Positions 1 through 11,537 of a stretch of 64,000 bases of DNA are shown here, one piece after another (the first letter of the stretch is position 1; the number at the start of each line of letters is the position of its first letter). This stretch comes from Stromatinia cepivora (Eukaryota; Ascomycota; Leotiomycetes; Helotiales; Sclerotiniaceae), in contig RCTD01000008.1 of the NCBI GenBank assembly GCA_014898415.1, positions 372,001 to 436,000 of the forward strand, read 5' to 3'. The translations under genes and the position numbers were made by a program. The notes beneath the pieces are model-generated. The model made no database searches. It saw only the letters and a program-made list of their open reading frames with translations, and was not told where the DNA came from.

Positions 1-638
1 CTCGATTTGGAATCGGAATATCATCTCTGTCTTCACCAATCCTACCATTACTTTTTCGTTCTGCAATCCGAGTAACCTCCTTGAAGATACTTGGCTTCTC
101 AAATACCCAAGAAATGCTAAGCCATGGGAGCAAATCATCTGTGAATTCCTCCGGCATTTCAGATTCAAGCTGGGATACCCATCTATCAGACATGATTTCA
201 ACCACCTCATGTAATTGATACTTATCAACTAGAGTAGAAATCCTCGATAGGAGATCCAAATCGATTTCACGAGGAACACTCCTTGTCCGACCATGAATAA
301 TACACATCAAGATAGCAAAAGCATCAGGGTCGTCATCAGGAAGGGAAATTTCAACCTTGCCAGTAGAAGCTAGTTCTCGACCTTCTTTGAAATTGTTGCC
401 TTGAAGCATGGCTTTGAATACAGGAGAAGCGAGGCTCATGTGTTTGGATGAGACTAACATATGTATATCTTCCCTGATGGCGGTAGCTTCATTCGTTAGA
501 ATATTCTTCTCTAGGTAGTCTCGTGGTTCTGATTCTATTGATTCTCCCGAATTTTCTCCTTCGTCTGTGTCTTCCAACTCTGCTTCTTGTGTAAGGACTA
601 GGACTAAATCTCCATCGGGATCATATGTAACAACCATC
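1..638 (-). CDS. BTB/POZ-domain protein, 3' part beyond the window
   Basis: Open minus-strand frame of about 212 codons that runs off the left edge, so the C-terminus is missing. I chose the ATG at 638-636 because its context (AAGATGG) has a purine at -3 and it precedes the DPDGDLVLVL segment; an in-frame ATG at 703 has C at -3 and is the alternative. After an acidic stretch comes a BTB-like core: a segment reading HMLVSSKHMSLASPVFKAML, then a KVEISLPDDDPDAFAILMCIIHGR segment and a helical region ending in LVDKYQL. This is the layout of the many fungal BTB proteins whose exact role is unknown; BTB folds mediate dimerisation or cullin-3 adaptor binding. No second domain is visible. It is divergently arranged with the AIP1 gene. 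Family call fairly sure, function not assigned. Confidence 0.75.
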
Positions 639-1143
639 TTGCTGACTCCCTTTTTGATTACAAGTCTTAGTTGCCGTTCTTGTATGTTGAATTTGATGAT
701 CATGAGTTGCTCCCAATGGACCTTGAGACCGGAAATGAAAATGACACCGAATTACGAAGACGGATATTTCGCAATAGGCTCAGTAATGTGAGATGAATAT
801 CCATCTGTGATGAGATATTGAAAAGCATGATCATTTTATAGATATATCTTTCCCTGTTGCCTGATATTTGACAAGTCATTGATCTCCAGAGGTGAGAATC
901 TAAGACTTATAAGGCTGACACATGCCGGATTTAATTGTGGCTGAAATTTAGCTAAAATGGCAAGGCCAACCCCACTAATTTCTGCCCCGCAGCCTCGTTT
1001 CATCATGGTCTTCCCCCCCAAGATTCTCGAAGTCATTAGTAGTAAATAAACCAGAACCTCCTTTATGAACTACGTTGATTCTTAAAGCAATTCTCACAGC
1101 TTCCCAATTTTTCAATTCTTGGTATTGACTTGACTCAAGAAAT
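639..1143. promoter_or_regulatory. Shared divergent promoter of BTB gene and AIP1
   Basis: 505 bp lie between the two opposing start codons, so both 5' UTRs and promoters must fit here. I see no open frame that looks like a gene and no clear TATA box or operator. Confidence 0.5.
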
Positions 1144-3127
1144 ATGTCTATCGTTATTGACAAGATCCTTGCTGCTTCCCCAGACACTCAACGTGGTCAT
1201 CCCTCACAGCTCAGTTGTGATCCAAAGGGGGAGCGTATTGCTTATGCCGTGCGTATATACTTCGAATTCACAATATGCAACTGCTGACTTTTTGAATCTA
1301 GTCTGGCAAATCTGTCTTTGTCCGTAATATCGATGATCCTTCGTTAAGTAAACAGTACACATCTCACACAACCCAAACTACCGTTGCTCGATTTTCTCCT
1401 TCCGGTTACTATATAGCCAGTGGTGATGTCTCTGGAACTGTTAAAGTCTGGGACTCTATAGAAGGCGTTAACACCAAGGGAGATTATCATATTATAAATG
1501 GTAGAATTAATGATATTGCATGGGATGGGGATTCTCAACGTATAATTGCGGTAGGAGATGGGCGAGAGCGATATGGGGCTTGCATAACTGCAGATAGTGG
1601 AAACACCGTAGGAGAAATTGTTGGGCATACTGCGGTCATTAATTCGGTGGCAATTCGTCAGCAAAGACCCCTTAGAGCAGCTACTGGTTCTGATGATAGT
1701 AGCATGGTGTTCCTTCACGGGGCACCTTTTAAATTCAATGCTAAGCTGGGAGAGCTTCATAAAGGTTACATTTACGGAGTAGGATTTTCGCCGGACGGAA
1801 ACCACCTCGTAAGTGTTGGAGCAGATCGCAGAATTCAATTATATGACGGAAAGACTGGCGATGCCAAAGCAAACTTTGGAGAGGGAGAACATAAGGGGAG
1901 CATATTTAGTGTCTCGTGGGCGAAAGACTCAAAGAGATTAGTCACAGCGAGCGCTGATCAAACAGTCAAATTATGGGATGTCGAAGCTGGTAAGACTGTT
2001 CAAACTTGGAGATTCGGTGGAGAAGGAAATGTTAGCATTCCAGATCACCAGGTTGGTGTCGTATGGCCTTCTCGCAGTGATGGAATGATTATCAGTTTGA
2101 ATTTAGCTGGAGATCTAAACTATCTGGCTGAAGGAACGGATAGACCAACAAAAATTGTCCAAGGACACGGTAAAGCTATTACGGCTATTGGCTCAAGCCA
2201 TACGGAGAAGGGTCAAACATTATGGACAGGTAGTTTTGATGGTCGAGTCTGTTCTTGGGATGTCGGTACTGGTATCGGCTCTGCTACCGAAGGCTCTTCG
2301 CATACCAATCAAGTATCCAGCTGGGCTAGCGCTGGAGATAAATCCTATAGTGTTGCCTGGGATGACACTTTACGAACTATCGATGTCCCAGGAAACACTT
2401 TCATCGGTGAGGCAGCTAAATTGAACGGACAACCCAAAGGAGTAGCAGCTGCGGGTGATGATAGATTATATGTTGCTACCACCAACGGTATCGATATCTT
2501 TTCTCAAGGCAGCCTCGTAAATACAGTGGCAACCAAGGACTTTACTCCAACATCTATTACAGCCAACGGGAACAGTGTAGCAGTAGGAGATGATGGCAAT
2601 GTTGTTCACATCTACACGGTTGATGGAAACAATTTGTCTCCCAAAACAAAACTTACAAAATCTCTAGCCCAAATCTCCGCATTGGAATTCTCGCCCAGTG
2701 GAGATCTTCTTGCAGCAGGAAACTCGTCAGGAAAGATTCATGTTTATGATACAACAAGTTGGGAAATTAAGACGGATAGATGGGGTGGCCATACGGCAAG
2801 AATAACCAGCATTGGTAAGTTTTGTTTCTTTCCTTTTGGGATGTCTTGTCCAAAGCTAAAAGGCCCTTGACCCCTTTCCGATTTCCCACGCCGCATAACT
2901 AATGTTTCTCCGCAGATTGGAATCAAGCCGGAACCCACGCCGTAAGTGGTAGTCTCGATACCAACGTCTTCGTTTGGAGTCTTGCCTCGCCAGGAAAGAG
3001 AGTCAAAGCTCCCAATGCGCATAAGGACGGCGTTACTGGTGTTTGTTGGGTTGATGGTGGAAAGAAGGTCGCTTCTGTTGGTGGAGATGCTTCTTTGAAG
3101 GTTTGGGATGTTGCCGGATTATCTTAA
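1144..3127 (+). CDS. AIP1: Actin-interacting protein 1 (Aip1/WDR1), WD40 protein
   Basis: Three exons, 1144-1248, 1302-2814 and 2916-3127, encode 609 residues, the usual length for Aip1. Intron 1 (1249-1301, GTGCGT..TAG) and intron 2 (2815-2915, GTAAGT..CAG) both join in frame. Aip1 folds as two seven-bladed beta-propellers, binds cofilin-decorated F-actin in the cytoplasm and speeds filament disassembly. WD-type blade endings are visible through the protein: VKVWD near residue 86, IQLYD near 215, VKLWD near 260, a VHIYT/IHVYD pair in the second propeller, VFVWS and finally LKVWD at about residue 604. The N-terminus (residues 16-40) has the RGHPSQLSCDPKG and GKSVFVRN segments typical of Aip1. 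The ATG was chosen because it opens directly into this conserved start. Confidence is high; a generic WD40 protein is less likely given length and N-terminus. Confidence 0.93.
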
Positions 3128-4222
3128 AGCAAGACATGTCTTTAGAACGCGTGATAGCGATGTGCTTATGCATATTCTTCCCTCTCGCGATGTTGCAAAC
3201 TTTAGCGCAGTAAGATATCAAATTAAAGCATTTCCGGAGAGCTAAATAAAAATAGATTCATTCCATTGAGAAATTGAAGGCTGGAAAAATATTCAACCAT
3301 GAACAAACGGCATTGAAAATAAAAATCTGCGATAGACTTTGAAAGATCTTGATGGACTTAGTGTTTTCAGTGACGTGGAATTTGATCACAGCATTTTCAC
3401 GCCATGAGGTTATGTAAAGATCAAACGGGTCGTGCAAACAACGACAAGCTTTTGCCAACACAATCAAGCTCCCGTCGCAGCCAAGAAGCTAAGATTAACT
3501 ACAAGCAGGGCTCAAACAAGAGACAGATCAATTGAGTTTATCGTCGTACGCAAATTTTAGTAGCAGGGTAAACAGACAAGACGGGTAAAATCTAAAATAT
3601 GATGAAAGGGCAAGAAAAACATGCATATTGGAAATTGGATCCTCCTTAAACCATCTTGGCGTATGTAATATGGCAGAATTTATTTTATGCGAAAGTGGCT
3701 CAAATGTAAGACTTACCATTCATTTCCTGGTTGCGGGATGTGTGGCTAGTTACAGGGTGACGTCATCATCCGTGTGAATAAATAAACCAATCAAATGAGT
3801 GAAGCGGACCTTTCTCTCCATATTTATTTCCACTAGTGGAAGGAAGCTAGGGAAGCTAGGAGATCATTCTGGTAAATGCAGGTGTAACTTGCATTTTTGT
3901 GAACACTGGGAATTCGTGAATTCGGTGGGATTCGTGGCTATCCCTTCATTGATATCATGGAAAATCAAGGTGTGAAAAATCTCGAACAGTTTCACCAAAG
4001 TAAGTCAAGGAAAAAGGTATTAAAGTTTGACCTTCCTCTACTAAAAAGTCTTGGAGTTATTGTGATATCCTCATTCAAATTCTCTTTTCGTTCAATAGAG
4101 CATTCGTCGCTTTTCAAGTTGTTGAGCCACTTTCTCAACTTCATCTCTCCGTTTATTGCTTCAGCCACAGATCAAAATCAAAATCCCCATTCTATACCTA
4201 TTTACGAGGTTTCTAATTCAAG
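3128..4222. other. Intergenic: AIP1 3' end and lipid phosphatase promoter/5' UTR
   Basis: No gene seen. A CCAAT-like site lies near 3786. A possible 5' UTR intron would run from GTAAGT at 4000 to the TAG ending at 4098; this is only a splice-site match. Small open frames here have no recognisable protein content. Confidence 0.45.
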
Positions 4223-5491
4223 ATGGGCATGTTCTCACGCAAACAGCAGGCACCTGCTGCTACAGGACCTGGAACCAATGTAGCTACTCATGATACAAGA
4301 CACCATAGTAAAGGACCACTAGTTCTACCCATGAGCAAACGTCCAAGTTTCGGTCAATGGCTTAAAGTTACTTGGCTCGATATCCTTACTATGGCTGCTA
4401 TGGGTGCTGTTGGACTTGGTGTTTATGAAGCTCATCCAGCTCCTTCTAGATCTTTCCCAGTCTATTTCCAAGATGGAGAGATTGTTTATCCACAATTCGC
4501 ATACGTGAGTATATCATTCATTTCAATTACCTCTTGATCAAAAAAATGCGAACGAGTTCTAACATACATTCACCAGCCTCTTCGCAACGAAATTGTTCCT
4601 ATTTGGGAGGCCGCACTTCTTGCCTCTCTCGTCCCCATCGCCGCCTTCCTCATTGTCCAAATCCGTGTCCGATCTTTCTGGGATATGAATAATGCCGTGA
4701 TCGGTCTCCTCTATTCTCTCATCACCGCCGCCGTCTTCCAAGTCTTCCTCAAATGGCTCATCGGTGGACTCCGTCCTCATTTCCTAACCGTCTGCAAGCC
4801 AAATATCCCAGTTACCACACAACAAGAAACAGGAAATGGTCTCAACTACATCATGTACGATCGAACAATCTGTACAGGTGACGAAGATGAAATTGACGAT
4901 TCCCTTGAATCTTTCCCATCTGGTCACTCCACCGCTGCATTTGCCGGCTTCGTTTTCTTATCCTTGTATCTTAATGCCAAGCTTAAGGTCTGGTCAAACT
5001 ATCATCCTGCCATGTGGAAACTCATCGTAACATACGCACCTATCCTCGGCGCTACACTTATCGCAGGTGCACTTACCATTGACGAATATCACAATTGGTA
5101 TGATTGTCTCGCTGGAGCTATTATCGGAACCGTCATGGCATTTTCCGCTTATAGAATGGTATATGCATCGATTTGGGACTGGAGGACTAACCACATTCCA
5201 TTGAACCGTGCGACTCCATTCCCGGGTGCCGGTGCCGGTGCGGAGCTTGAGAATGCGATTTTTACGAGACAGGTGGGATGGGGAAGTGAGGGTTATGGTG
5301 CTGGTGGTTTTGGTGGGAATAATCATGGATATGGCCATCATAATGGTATGAATGAGGGGATGGTCCAAGGCGGTGATATCAGAAATAAGGAATATTCGCA
5401 TGGAGCTGGTACCACAACAGCAGGTATTGGACGTAAACCTGTAGGGACAGGTGCGGGTCATTATAATGGTGATGCTGCGCATATCGTTTGA
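4223..5491 (+). CDS. PAP2-family lipid phosphate phosphatase (DPP1/LPP-like)
   Basis: Two exons, 4223-4504 and 4577-5491, split by a 72-bp intron (GTGAGT..CAG), give 398 residues. PAP2 lipid phosphatases remove phosphate from phosphatidic acid, diacylglycerol pyrophosphate and related lipids in membranes. Hydrophobic helices start near residues 50, 105, 135, 215 and 245, as in the six-helix family. Motif 1 (KX6RP) is K153..R160-P161, motif 2 is PSGH at 208-211, and motif 3 keeps its catalytic His266 and Asp270 in YHNWYD. The Ser-Arg pair that normally starts motif 3 is replaced by Ala-Leu. The last about 90 residues form a Gly/His/Asn-rich tail, probably cytosolic and disordered. The first ATG is used; a second in-frame ATG lies two codons later. 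Substrate cannot be told from sequence. Confidence 0.88.
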
Positions 5492-5740
5492 GATGATCCA
5501 GAGGCTGCAAGGGGATAAATGGAACATGATGATGAGTAAAGCAATGGTTTCGGCATAACATGGTATGGCGTGGCGTTTTTAACGGATGGATGGATAAAGG
5601 ATGGGATTTACGAACATGATACCAGCATAATTTGCATTAGGCTTTTGATTTTACTTTTACTTTTTAAAATTACATTCGATGCTTAATTAGTTTATCATAA
5701 AATCTATGATTTAATAAATTGCGTCTCCTTTCTTCTGTGT

Positions 5741-5806
5741 ATTTATATTCCGTCATCTTCACATTTGTATTCCGTCATCTTCACATTTATATTCCGTCAT
5801 CTTCAC
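5741..5806 (+). repeat. 22-bp tandem repeat, three units
   Basis: Three consecutive 22-bp units start at 5741, 5763 and 5785, each containing ATTCCGTCATCTTCAC. They differ at one base (T-G-T in the middle unit). The array sits in the 3' flank of the lipid phosphatase gene. Confidence 0.9.
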
Positions 5807-6117
5807 ATTTATAATTCCATGAATAAAACATCCATCCATCCTCCCCATCCCTTCCTATTCCTTCCCTCTCCAATATCCGATCTCTAAACACAATTCCCAA
5901 GCCTGAAAAAACAAATGATCATTACAAATTATCTACTACTCTATCTATACCTTTTTTGTAAAAGCAAAAAAAAACAAAGAAAATAAAATGAATAAAACAA
6001 TTTATCTATTTATTAGATGTATATTGGTGATCGGTAACTTAGTATTTCAATCTTAAATTGTTTTCTGTTTGATTTAGTGTGGGGTTTGGATGTTGTGTAG
6101 AGGGAAGGGATAGGAAG

Positions 6118-6157
6118 GGTTGAGGGAGGTTGAGGGAGGTTGAGGGAGGTTGAGGGA
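6118..6157 (+). repeat. 10-bp G-rich tandem repeat
   Basis: Four perfect units of GGTTGAGGGA, followed by a decayed GGGGGATTAAGCGAGGGGTTGAGGG stretch broken by substitutions. Strongly purine-biased on the plus strand. Confidence 0.9.
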
Positions 6158-6642
6158 GGGGGATTAAGCGAGGGGTTGAGGGAGGGTAATTGAGATGGGA
6201 TGGAATTTAAAGAAAGAGGTTAGAGATATAATAAATCTTTCGTATGTAAGAGGGAAGGAGGTGTGCAGGATGAGAGGTGAACTTAAGTGAAAGTGAGAGT
6301 TTAAGCGTATGTAGAATGAGAATATGAAAGGAAAATATCATTCCAACGTAACTCAACTTAATCTATACAATTCAATTATTTAATCTCTACTCCTGATCTC
6401 ATACCACTTTATATAGTTCATCCTATTGAGATTTATGAGGAAATTCTTCTTGGTGTGAGGATTTTGATCAGATGGATGTATATACACACGGTTTGATGGG
6501 AATATCTACAATTCTAAAATCAAACAGTGATAGATATACAACGAATTTTCGATTTAGGCTAAGATTGTTAGGGATATTTATAGAGGAGGAGAGGAGGGGG
6601 GAGAGTGAATATCTGAATGTTCAATTCATTGCTATCTATTCA

Positions 6643-7010
6643 CTTTCTCCCCTCTTCACGCTCCAATCATTTTTTCCTTCAACTTAGTTCTACTGTTTAC
6701 TTTCGCTTAGGGTAGCAGACTAGATTGTTTATAAACTAACGAATACTAGTTAATAGAAATTAAATTAATAATAATAAATAAATTAACAATTATAAATCTT
6801 TTAGAAATATAACGAAATGAGAAACTTTATTCACTCTGTTTCTTACTCTCTTCATTCACTCTCTTCATTCACTCTCCCCCCTTCATCTTCTAATCATTTC
6901 CCCCTCAAAAGTTCTATTATATATCTATCTGAGATATATTGCTTCTCGATTAACAAACTAAATTACTCATCACTCATAAACTTAACGAATATTAGTTTAA
7001 TAGAGATTGA
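6643..7010 (+). repeat. Diverged direct duplication upstream of 5S
   Basis: A segment at about 6643-6758 recurs at about 6854-7010. Both copies begin with a pyrimidine-rich block around ATTCACT..CTCC, pass an ATCATTT and an AGTTCTA, and end in AACGAATA-T-TAGTT..AATAGA. The second copy runs close to the 5S gene and also contains a two-unit TCTTCATTCACTC tandem repeat. Alignment by eye; ends are approximate. Confidence 0.5.
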
Positions 7011-7050
7011 GCTAGTAAGGTTTAATTTTCTAACAAACCTCCCAATCCTT

Positions 7051-7169
7051 ACATACGACCATAGACTGAAGAGAATTGGGCATCCCGTCCGCTCTGCCAT
7101 ACACAAGCTTCAGATCGGTGGATTAGTAGTTGGGTGGGTGACCACCAGCGAATCCCCACTGTTGTATGT
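7051..7169 (+). rRNA. 5S rRNA: 5S ribosomal RNA gene
   Basis: The 119-nt segment starts ACATACGACCATAG and ends GTTGTATGT, the conserved pairing termini of fungal 5S rRNA. The internal control region is intact: TCCCGTCCGCTCTGCC, then TAGTAGTTGGGTGGGTGACC and CCAGCGAATCCCC. A T-run (CTTTTGACTTTTTT) right after 7169 fits RNA polymerase III termination. Pezizomycotina usually carry 5S genes singly and dispersed, and this one is solitary. No mutation that would break helix I is visible, so it is probably functional. Confidence 0.93.
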
Positions 7170-7214
7170 CTTTTGACTTTTTTGGATGCTGCGTCTTCTT
7201 TTGCTGTGTTTCTA

Positions 7215-7703
7215 CTCGGGCTTGTTTTTGAAGAGGGGCCGGGGGCTTAGCGAAGCACATTTCTACACCAAAAGCCACCTATTTCAAAAATCTAAAATAA
7301 ATCATTTAATTATTATATATATTCTACAGTTTGAAAGATATATCATGAAATAATATGATATATCTTTCAAAGATTTAATATATTAACTTTTGATTATTTT
7401 CAAATAACTTTATTCAATTCAAATTTCAATTAGAATTTAAATATATCGAAATTCATAATCTCAAAGTTAAAAAATAAGTCTAAAATTTATTCTTAAATTT
7501 AAACTCATTTTTGTCAGGAATAATTTATAATAAAAACAATTTTTTTCATATTCTAGTATTTATTGATTGATTCTTAATCTAAGTTATCAATTTCATAATT
7601 ATAGAATATATAATCGAATTGATATGGTTTTTCGAAATAGTTGATTTTCAGTGAAGAAAATCAAGAAAGCTCGGGCCCGGCCCTCTTCAAAAAGAAGCCC
7701 GAG
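7215..7703. mobile_element. MITE-like element, TA target duplication
   Basis: 489 bp with terminal inverted repeats of about 30 bp: the left end starts CTCGGGCTTGTTTTTGAAG and the right end, reversed, starts CTCGGGCTTCTTTTTGAAG, both running on into AGAGGG..CCGGG. A TA dinucleotide flanks both sides (7213-7214 and 7704-7705), the target used by Tc1/mariner-type transposases. The interior is AT-rich and has no long open frame. A perfect internal hairpin (16-bp arms 7331-7346 and 7355-7370, 8-nt loop) lies within it. It sits 45 bp from the end of the 5S gene. Confidence 0.75.
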
Positions 7704-8232
7704 TATGACTATTAATTATATAGAAACTCTATTTTTGTAATTATACAATAATAAAATTTTTTTAAAAAAAGGGAAAAAAGCATAAATAGTTGTGATTTGA
7801 TTCTATAAATGTCTTTTTAAACCTTGGGAAATGCGAGATGCGAGATTTAGATAGGGTGGAATTAGACGGAATGGGATGGGACAAGGTAAAATGTGGAGAT
7901 GGGGTAAAATTAGATAACAAGATGATGGTGTCATAACTACAGGGAAAGTACGGTGATCTGAATTCACGTTGAGAGTAAATGGGATGAGATGAAGCGGGAG
8001 GTAACAAACTGTCACTAGCAAAATTACTTTAAAAAATTGTATATTCATCATCATATATCAACACACCAACGCCACAAGCAGCCTATCTGCTTTCCACCCA
8101 TCCATCCATCATTGGTATCCTTATCAAACCGTCCTACTATGCCATACTATGCCACAAGCAAAGTCCATGGAAATACAATACGCCGCTCTGTCTCGACCCA
8201 TCTTGACTCTATTCTCGTAACGATCATCACAA
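7704..8232. other. Intergenic: 3' flank of GCP3
   Basis: No gene seen. It should contain the GCP3 3' UTR. Short G-rich and T-rich runs only. Confidence 0.5.
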
Positions 8233-11108
8233 TTATCTCCCCCTAACACTCGGTTCACCAGATCTTCCCTCTCTAGCCTTTCCCTTCCCTTTTTCTCTTT
8301 CCCTTTCCCTTTCTCGGTTACTCTTCCGCCTAACACCTGTATATACGTCATTAAAATTCATTACCACACCTAAAAATCTCATATCCGTATCCGGTTGATA
8401 CGCCAAATCCCCTAGTAACAGTGAAATCCTTGTTTTGAATTGCGTTCCCAACCCACTCAATCTGTCTGCCAATAGAGGGAATTCTTCTTCTTCGCCCTGA
8501 ATATTTGAAAGATTGAGATTCAGGAGTGCAGGATTGGGATTCTCAAAAGGAGATCGAGGGGGAGGATAATCATCAAAGCGAGTTCCGGGTCGAGAGGAGG
8601 TGGTTGTACCTGTCGGGGGAACGGAGGGAGAATTGGCGTTTTGACGTTTGGAGTATTCGGTTACGCTGAAGGAATAGAGACCATCGACTGCATCGCGGTA
8701 TGAAAGCATTAATCTAAGGATCTCGCCTAACTGAACCATGAAAGTATTATCATCAAGGTCATTAGAATGCTTTTTCTTGGCGCCTAGAAGACCTTTGTGT
8801 GTGATGGCATTGAGGTACTTGGTATGCGCTTTGATAAGATCGTCAAGTGTGCAACCATCTTTGTGAATGGCGGATTGGAGTTCATCCCAAGACGACTCGA
8901 TGACTTCAAAGAGAATATAGTATTGGAGTTGCGCGATGAAATGAATCATTTCTGCAAGGACACCACGAGTTTGTTTCCAAGATTGATGGAAGGCGGGATC
9001 AGGAGATCCGAGTAGGACACCGCGGGCGCCAGTCATACATTTGCGCCAGGTGGTAGAAAGGGCAAATTCAACGCGTTTAATACGCCATAGGAAGTTAAAA
9101 ACTTTGAGGTATTGTCGGTTACCCCATTCGGTTACTACGACATCGACAGGGGCATCAATTTTGTATTCAAGGGTAAAACAATCCCAACCTATATCACCAT
9201 GAGAGAGTTGCAACATGCGAGCATCGAGACGTCGGAGAACCTCGGGTGAATCGTATTGCGCATTAGAGCCACGAATAGCGTGTTCAAGTTGAGCTGTCAG
9301 GGTATGTCGATATTGGGCACCTGCGGGACGATCGAGATTTGACGCGAGGGATTCCATGAGTAGAGCGATAAAATCTCCTTGCCCTAGAAGGATATAGTTC
9401 TTGAGGGCCTTAAGATGCTCGAAAAGATGAAACTTCTCCGACATAAGGTGGATTAGTCGAGCCATAGTTGTCTTATAAGCTTCATCAATCCATGTCTCTA
9501 ACGTTGCGGTATCACCATACCGTAGTTCTTTTGAAGCATCTTTTGAATATGCCTCGACCCATTGAGAATCTCCACAGCCATAACGGATGAAGTTCAAGGA
9601 TTTTCCGATCAGAAAGACCTTTTGAGCAAAATCCTGTGTAATGATACTTGGTACCATATCATCATTAAGTTTGTATTTGTCCTCCCATACACTACTGGCA
9701 CCTCCTCGACTTCTGCCATCTTGGGCCTCTTGAATCGCATTGGGATCTTGTTCCGAGACGAAAAATTCATGATATGGATCAGATAATTCTCCATCATATA
9801 TCCAATGTCGAAGCATATCATAAAATGGCCGAGTAACATGAATCAACAAGCGCTCGGCAAAAGCTCCTACCATTGGGTCCCCATGCGACGACGAAAATCC
9901 ATGGATCAAGGTAATGAGCTGGCCACCCTTTTTGCTTTTAGATTCTTCACTGATTAAACTCATCAATCTCAAGCCCATCGTAGCTTCTCGGGTCCACACT
10001 ACGCATCTCTTAAGAGTGACTCCTGCCTTTCCAATGCCTCCTCTCGGCTCGTTCTCGTCTAATGATGAAAGTGCTCGTCGAATTTGACCTTCTAATGTCG
10101 CTACGAGTCCAAGATATGACCTAAGCTCGCCAGCAATAGCAGCTCTTAGACTTTGGCCAAGAAGACCACCGTCACTCGTCTGCACAAAACTGGACAGACT
10201 TCTGTACAGCAGCGATGGCTCAGCTAAAGTATGGAGGATCGAGATTATTGGTACGGGTAAAGTATCTGGTAGTCTTAGGCTCGATTGGGAATCAAATGGT
10301 AAATTCGATGACGATAGACCTTGTAATGTGAATGGCAAATCCCTAATCAATGCGGTTTCCGGTGGATCAATTTCAACATAATTTTCCGCCAGTAGAGCCG
10401 TCTTCAATGCGACACCCTCACGTTGGCTGACTGGCGTCTTCACAAATGCCTGCTCTTCCTCTTTTCTATCTCTTTGACCCCCTTCTCGTTCCGGTAATTT
10501 CCTCAACCCGGCAGGCGCAAAAGCATCGTCGAATTCCCTTTCCTCTCGCGATGTGTGACTTTGGGAATCAAAGGTGCCATCTGTTTGAAAATTTCGACGG
10601 GTGTCTCTGAGAGGAGCGGCGCTCGCAGTATCTTGAACTTCGAGTGCTCCCTTTGATTTCTTTTTCCTTATTGGACTCATAAACGGGCTCGTCAATCCAG
10701 AAGGCCTAAGTTGCTCTTGATCTCCCAGCTGATATAGAAAGTAAAGCACTGCCCATTTTTGTGTAATGACCGGTATAGAAAGGAGCCGGCTATAAAGGTT
10801 TGTAAATCGTAGAGCTTCATTCGGACTTGGGTTTGTTTGTATTAATCGTTTCTTTATTAAATCTGAAGCTTGGTTTACATCTGCTACAACAGCAGGAGTT
10901 TTTGAGCTACATAAATTGCCAAATCAGCATACTATTAAACCGCGCATAGTTTCCGAAACCAATACCTTCCCAAAATTTCCCGTACAAATTCAGCAGCATT
11001 ACTTTCTCTTTCCTCCGCGTCTGCAGGATCTTCTCCAGGTATATCTACTTGAAATCGGCGCACTAAGCTATCAACAGCAGTAGAGATACGAGTAGTTCGT
11101 GAGGACAT
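8233..11108 (-). CDS. alp6: Gamma-tubulin complex component 3 (GCP3/Alp6)
   Basis: Two exons on the minus strand, 11108-10966 and 10906-8233, separated by a 59-bp intron (GTATTG..TAG), encode 938 residues. GCP3 is a core subunit of the gamma-tubulin small complex; it binds gamma-tubulin and nucleates microtubules at the spindle pole body. The N-terminus (RISTAVDSLVRR) is like fungal GCP3. The GRIP1 region spans roughly residues 220-540. A GCP3-type block follows near residue 560 (LLGQGDFIALLMESLASNLD), then SHGDIGWDCFTLEYKIDAPV and YLKVFNFLWRIKRVEFAL near 640-690, the GRIP2 gamma-tubulin-binding part. The C-terminus ends in a LGVVMNFNDVY segment and an Arg/Glu repeat tail. The SHGDIGWD..LRVFNFLW-type block separates it from GCP2. 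It shares a promoter with HFI1. Confidence 0.92.
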
Positions 11109-11537
11109 AATTGCATCGTTGCGATAATTGAATATCTGCGACTCCTCCTTCTTTCTCAGAGAAACATAAGAAGTTCATTAGCTTTCATGAGAATTAAATA
11201 AATGAGTGGACGCGTTGAGAATGATCATACGCGATGATTTATTTACTTCAATTTTGAGGGGAGTTTATTAGTGACAGTACAAGGTAGGTTACCCTAAAAC
11301 TCCAGATTTCTTACATAAGGCTACAAGGCCAACCCGACTCTCACAACGTCACCTCTATCTTATGCGCGAAACGACCATCATTCATTCATCAACCACGGCA
11401 TCAAATTAACAATTGGCATCCTATATTTGTGTCGCTGGATTCCTCTGCTATTGCTCTATTTATGGGCTATAGAAAATTCGAGGTTCTCGCGCCTTGAGAG
11501 CGTGCTCGCGCGAGCCTGAATAACTCCTACAATCATC
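11109..11537. promoter_or_regulatory. Shared divergent promoter of GCP3 and HFI1
   Basis: 429 bp between opposing start codons. It contains ACGCGT at 11210-11215, the core of MluI-box elements used by MBF-type cell-cycle factors in yeasts, and a perfect 12-bp palindrome GCTCGCGCGAGC at 11504-11515, 22 bp before the HFI1 ATG. Whether either is bound is not known. Confidence 0.5.

Larger units (their letters stand above)
5492..7050. other. Intergenic with low-complexity repeats
   Basis: AT- and pyrimidine-rich sequence between the lipid phosphatase and the 5S gene. No credible protein gene. It contains the two tandem repeats and the diverged direct duplication listed separately. Confidence 0.6.

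Noticed and set aside
1344..1838. 164-codon minus-strand frame
   Set aside because: Opposite the first WD40 blades of AIP1; no domain.
4994..5527. 177-codon minus-strand frame
   Set aside because: Opposite the lipid phosphatase; low-complexity and covered by PAP2 motifs on the plus strand.
6817..7176. 119-codon plus-strand open frame
   Set aside because: Its second half is the 5S rRNA gene and its first half is low-complexity pyrimidine-rich repeat; no protein signature.
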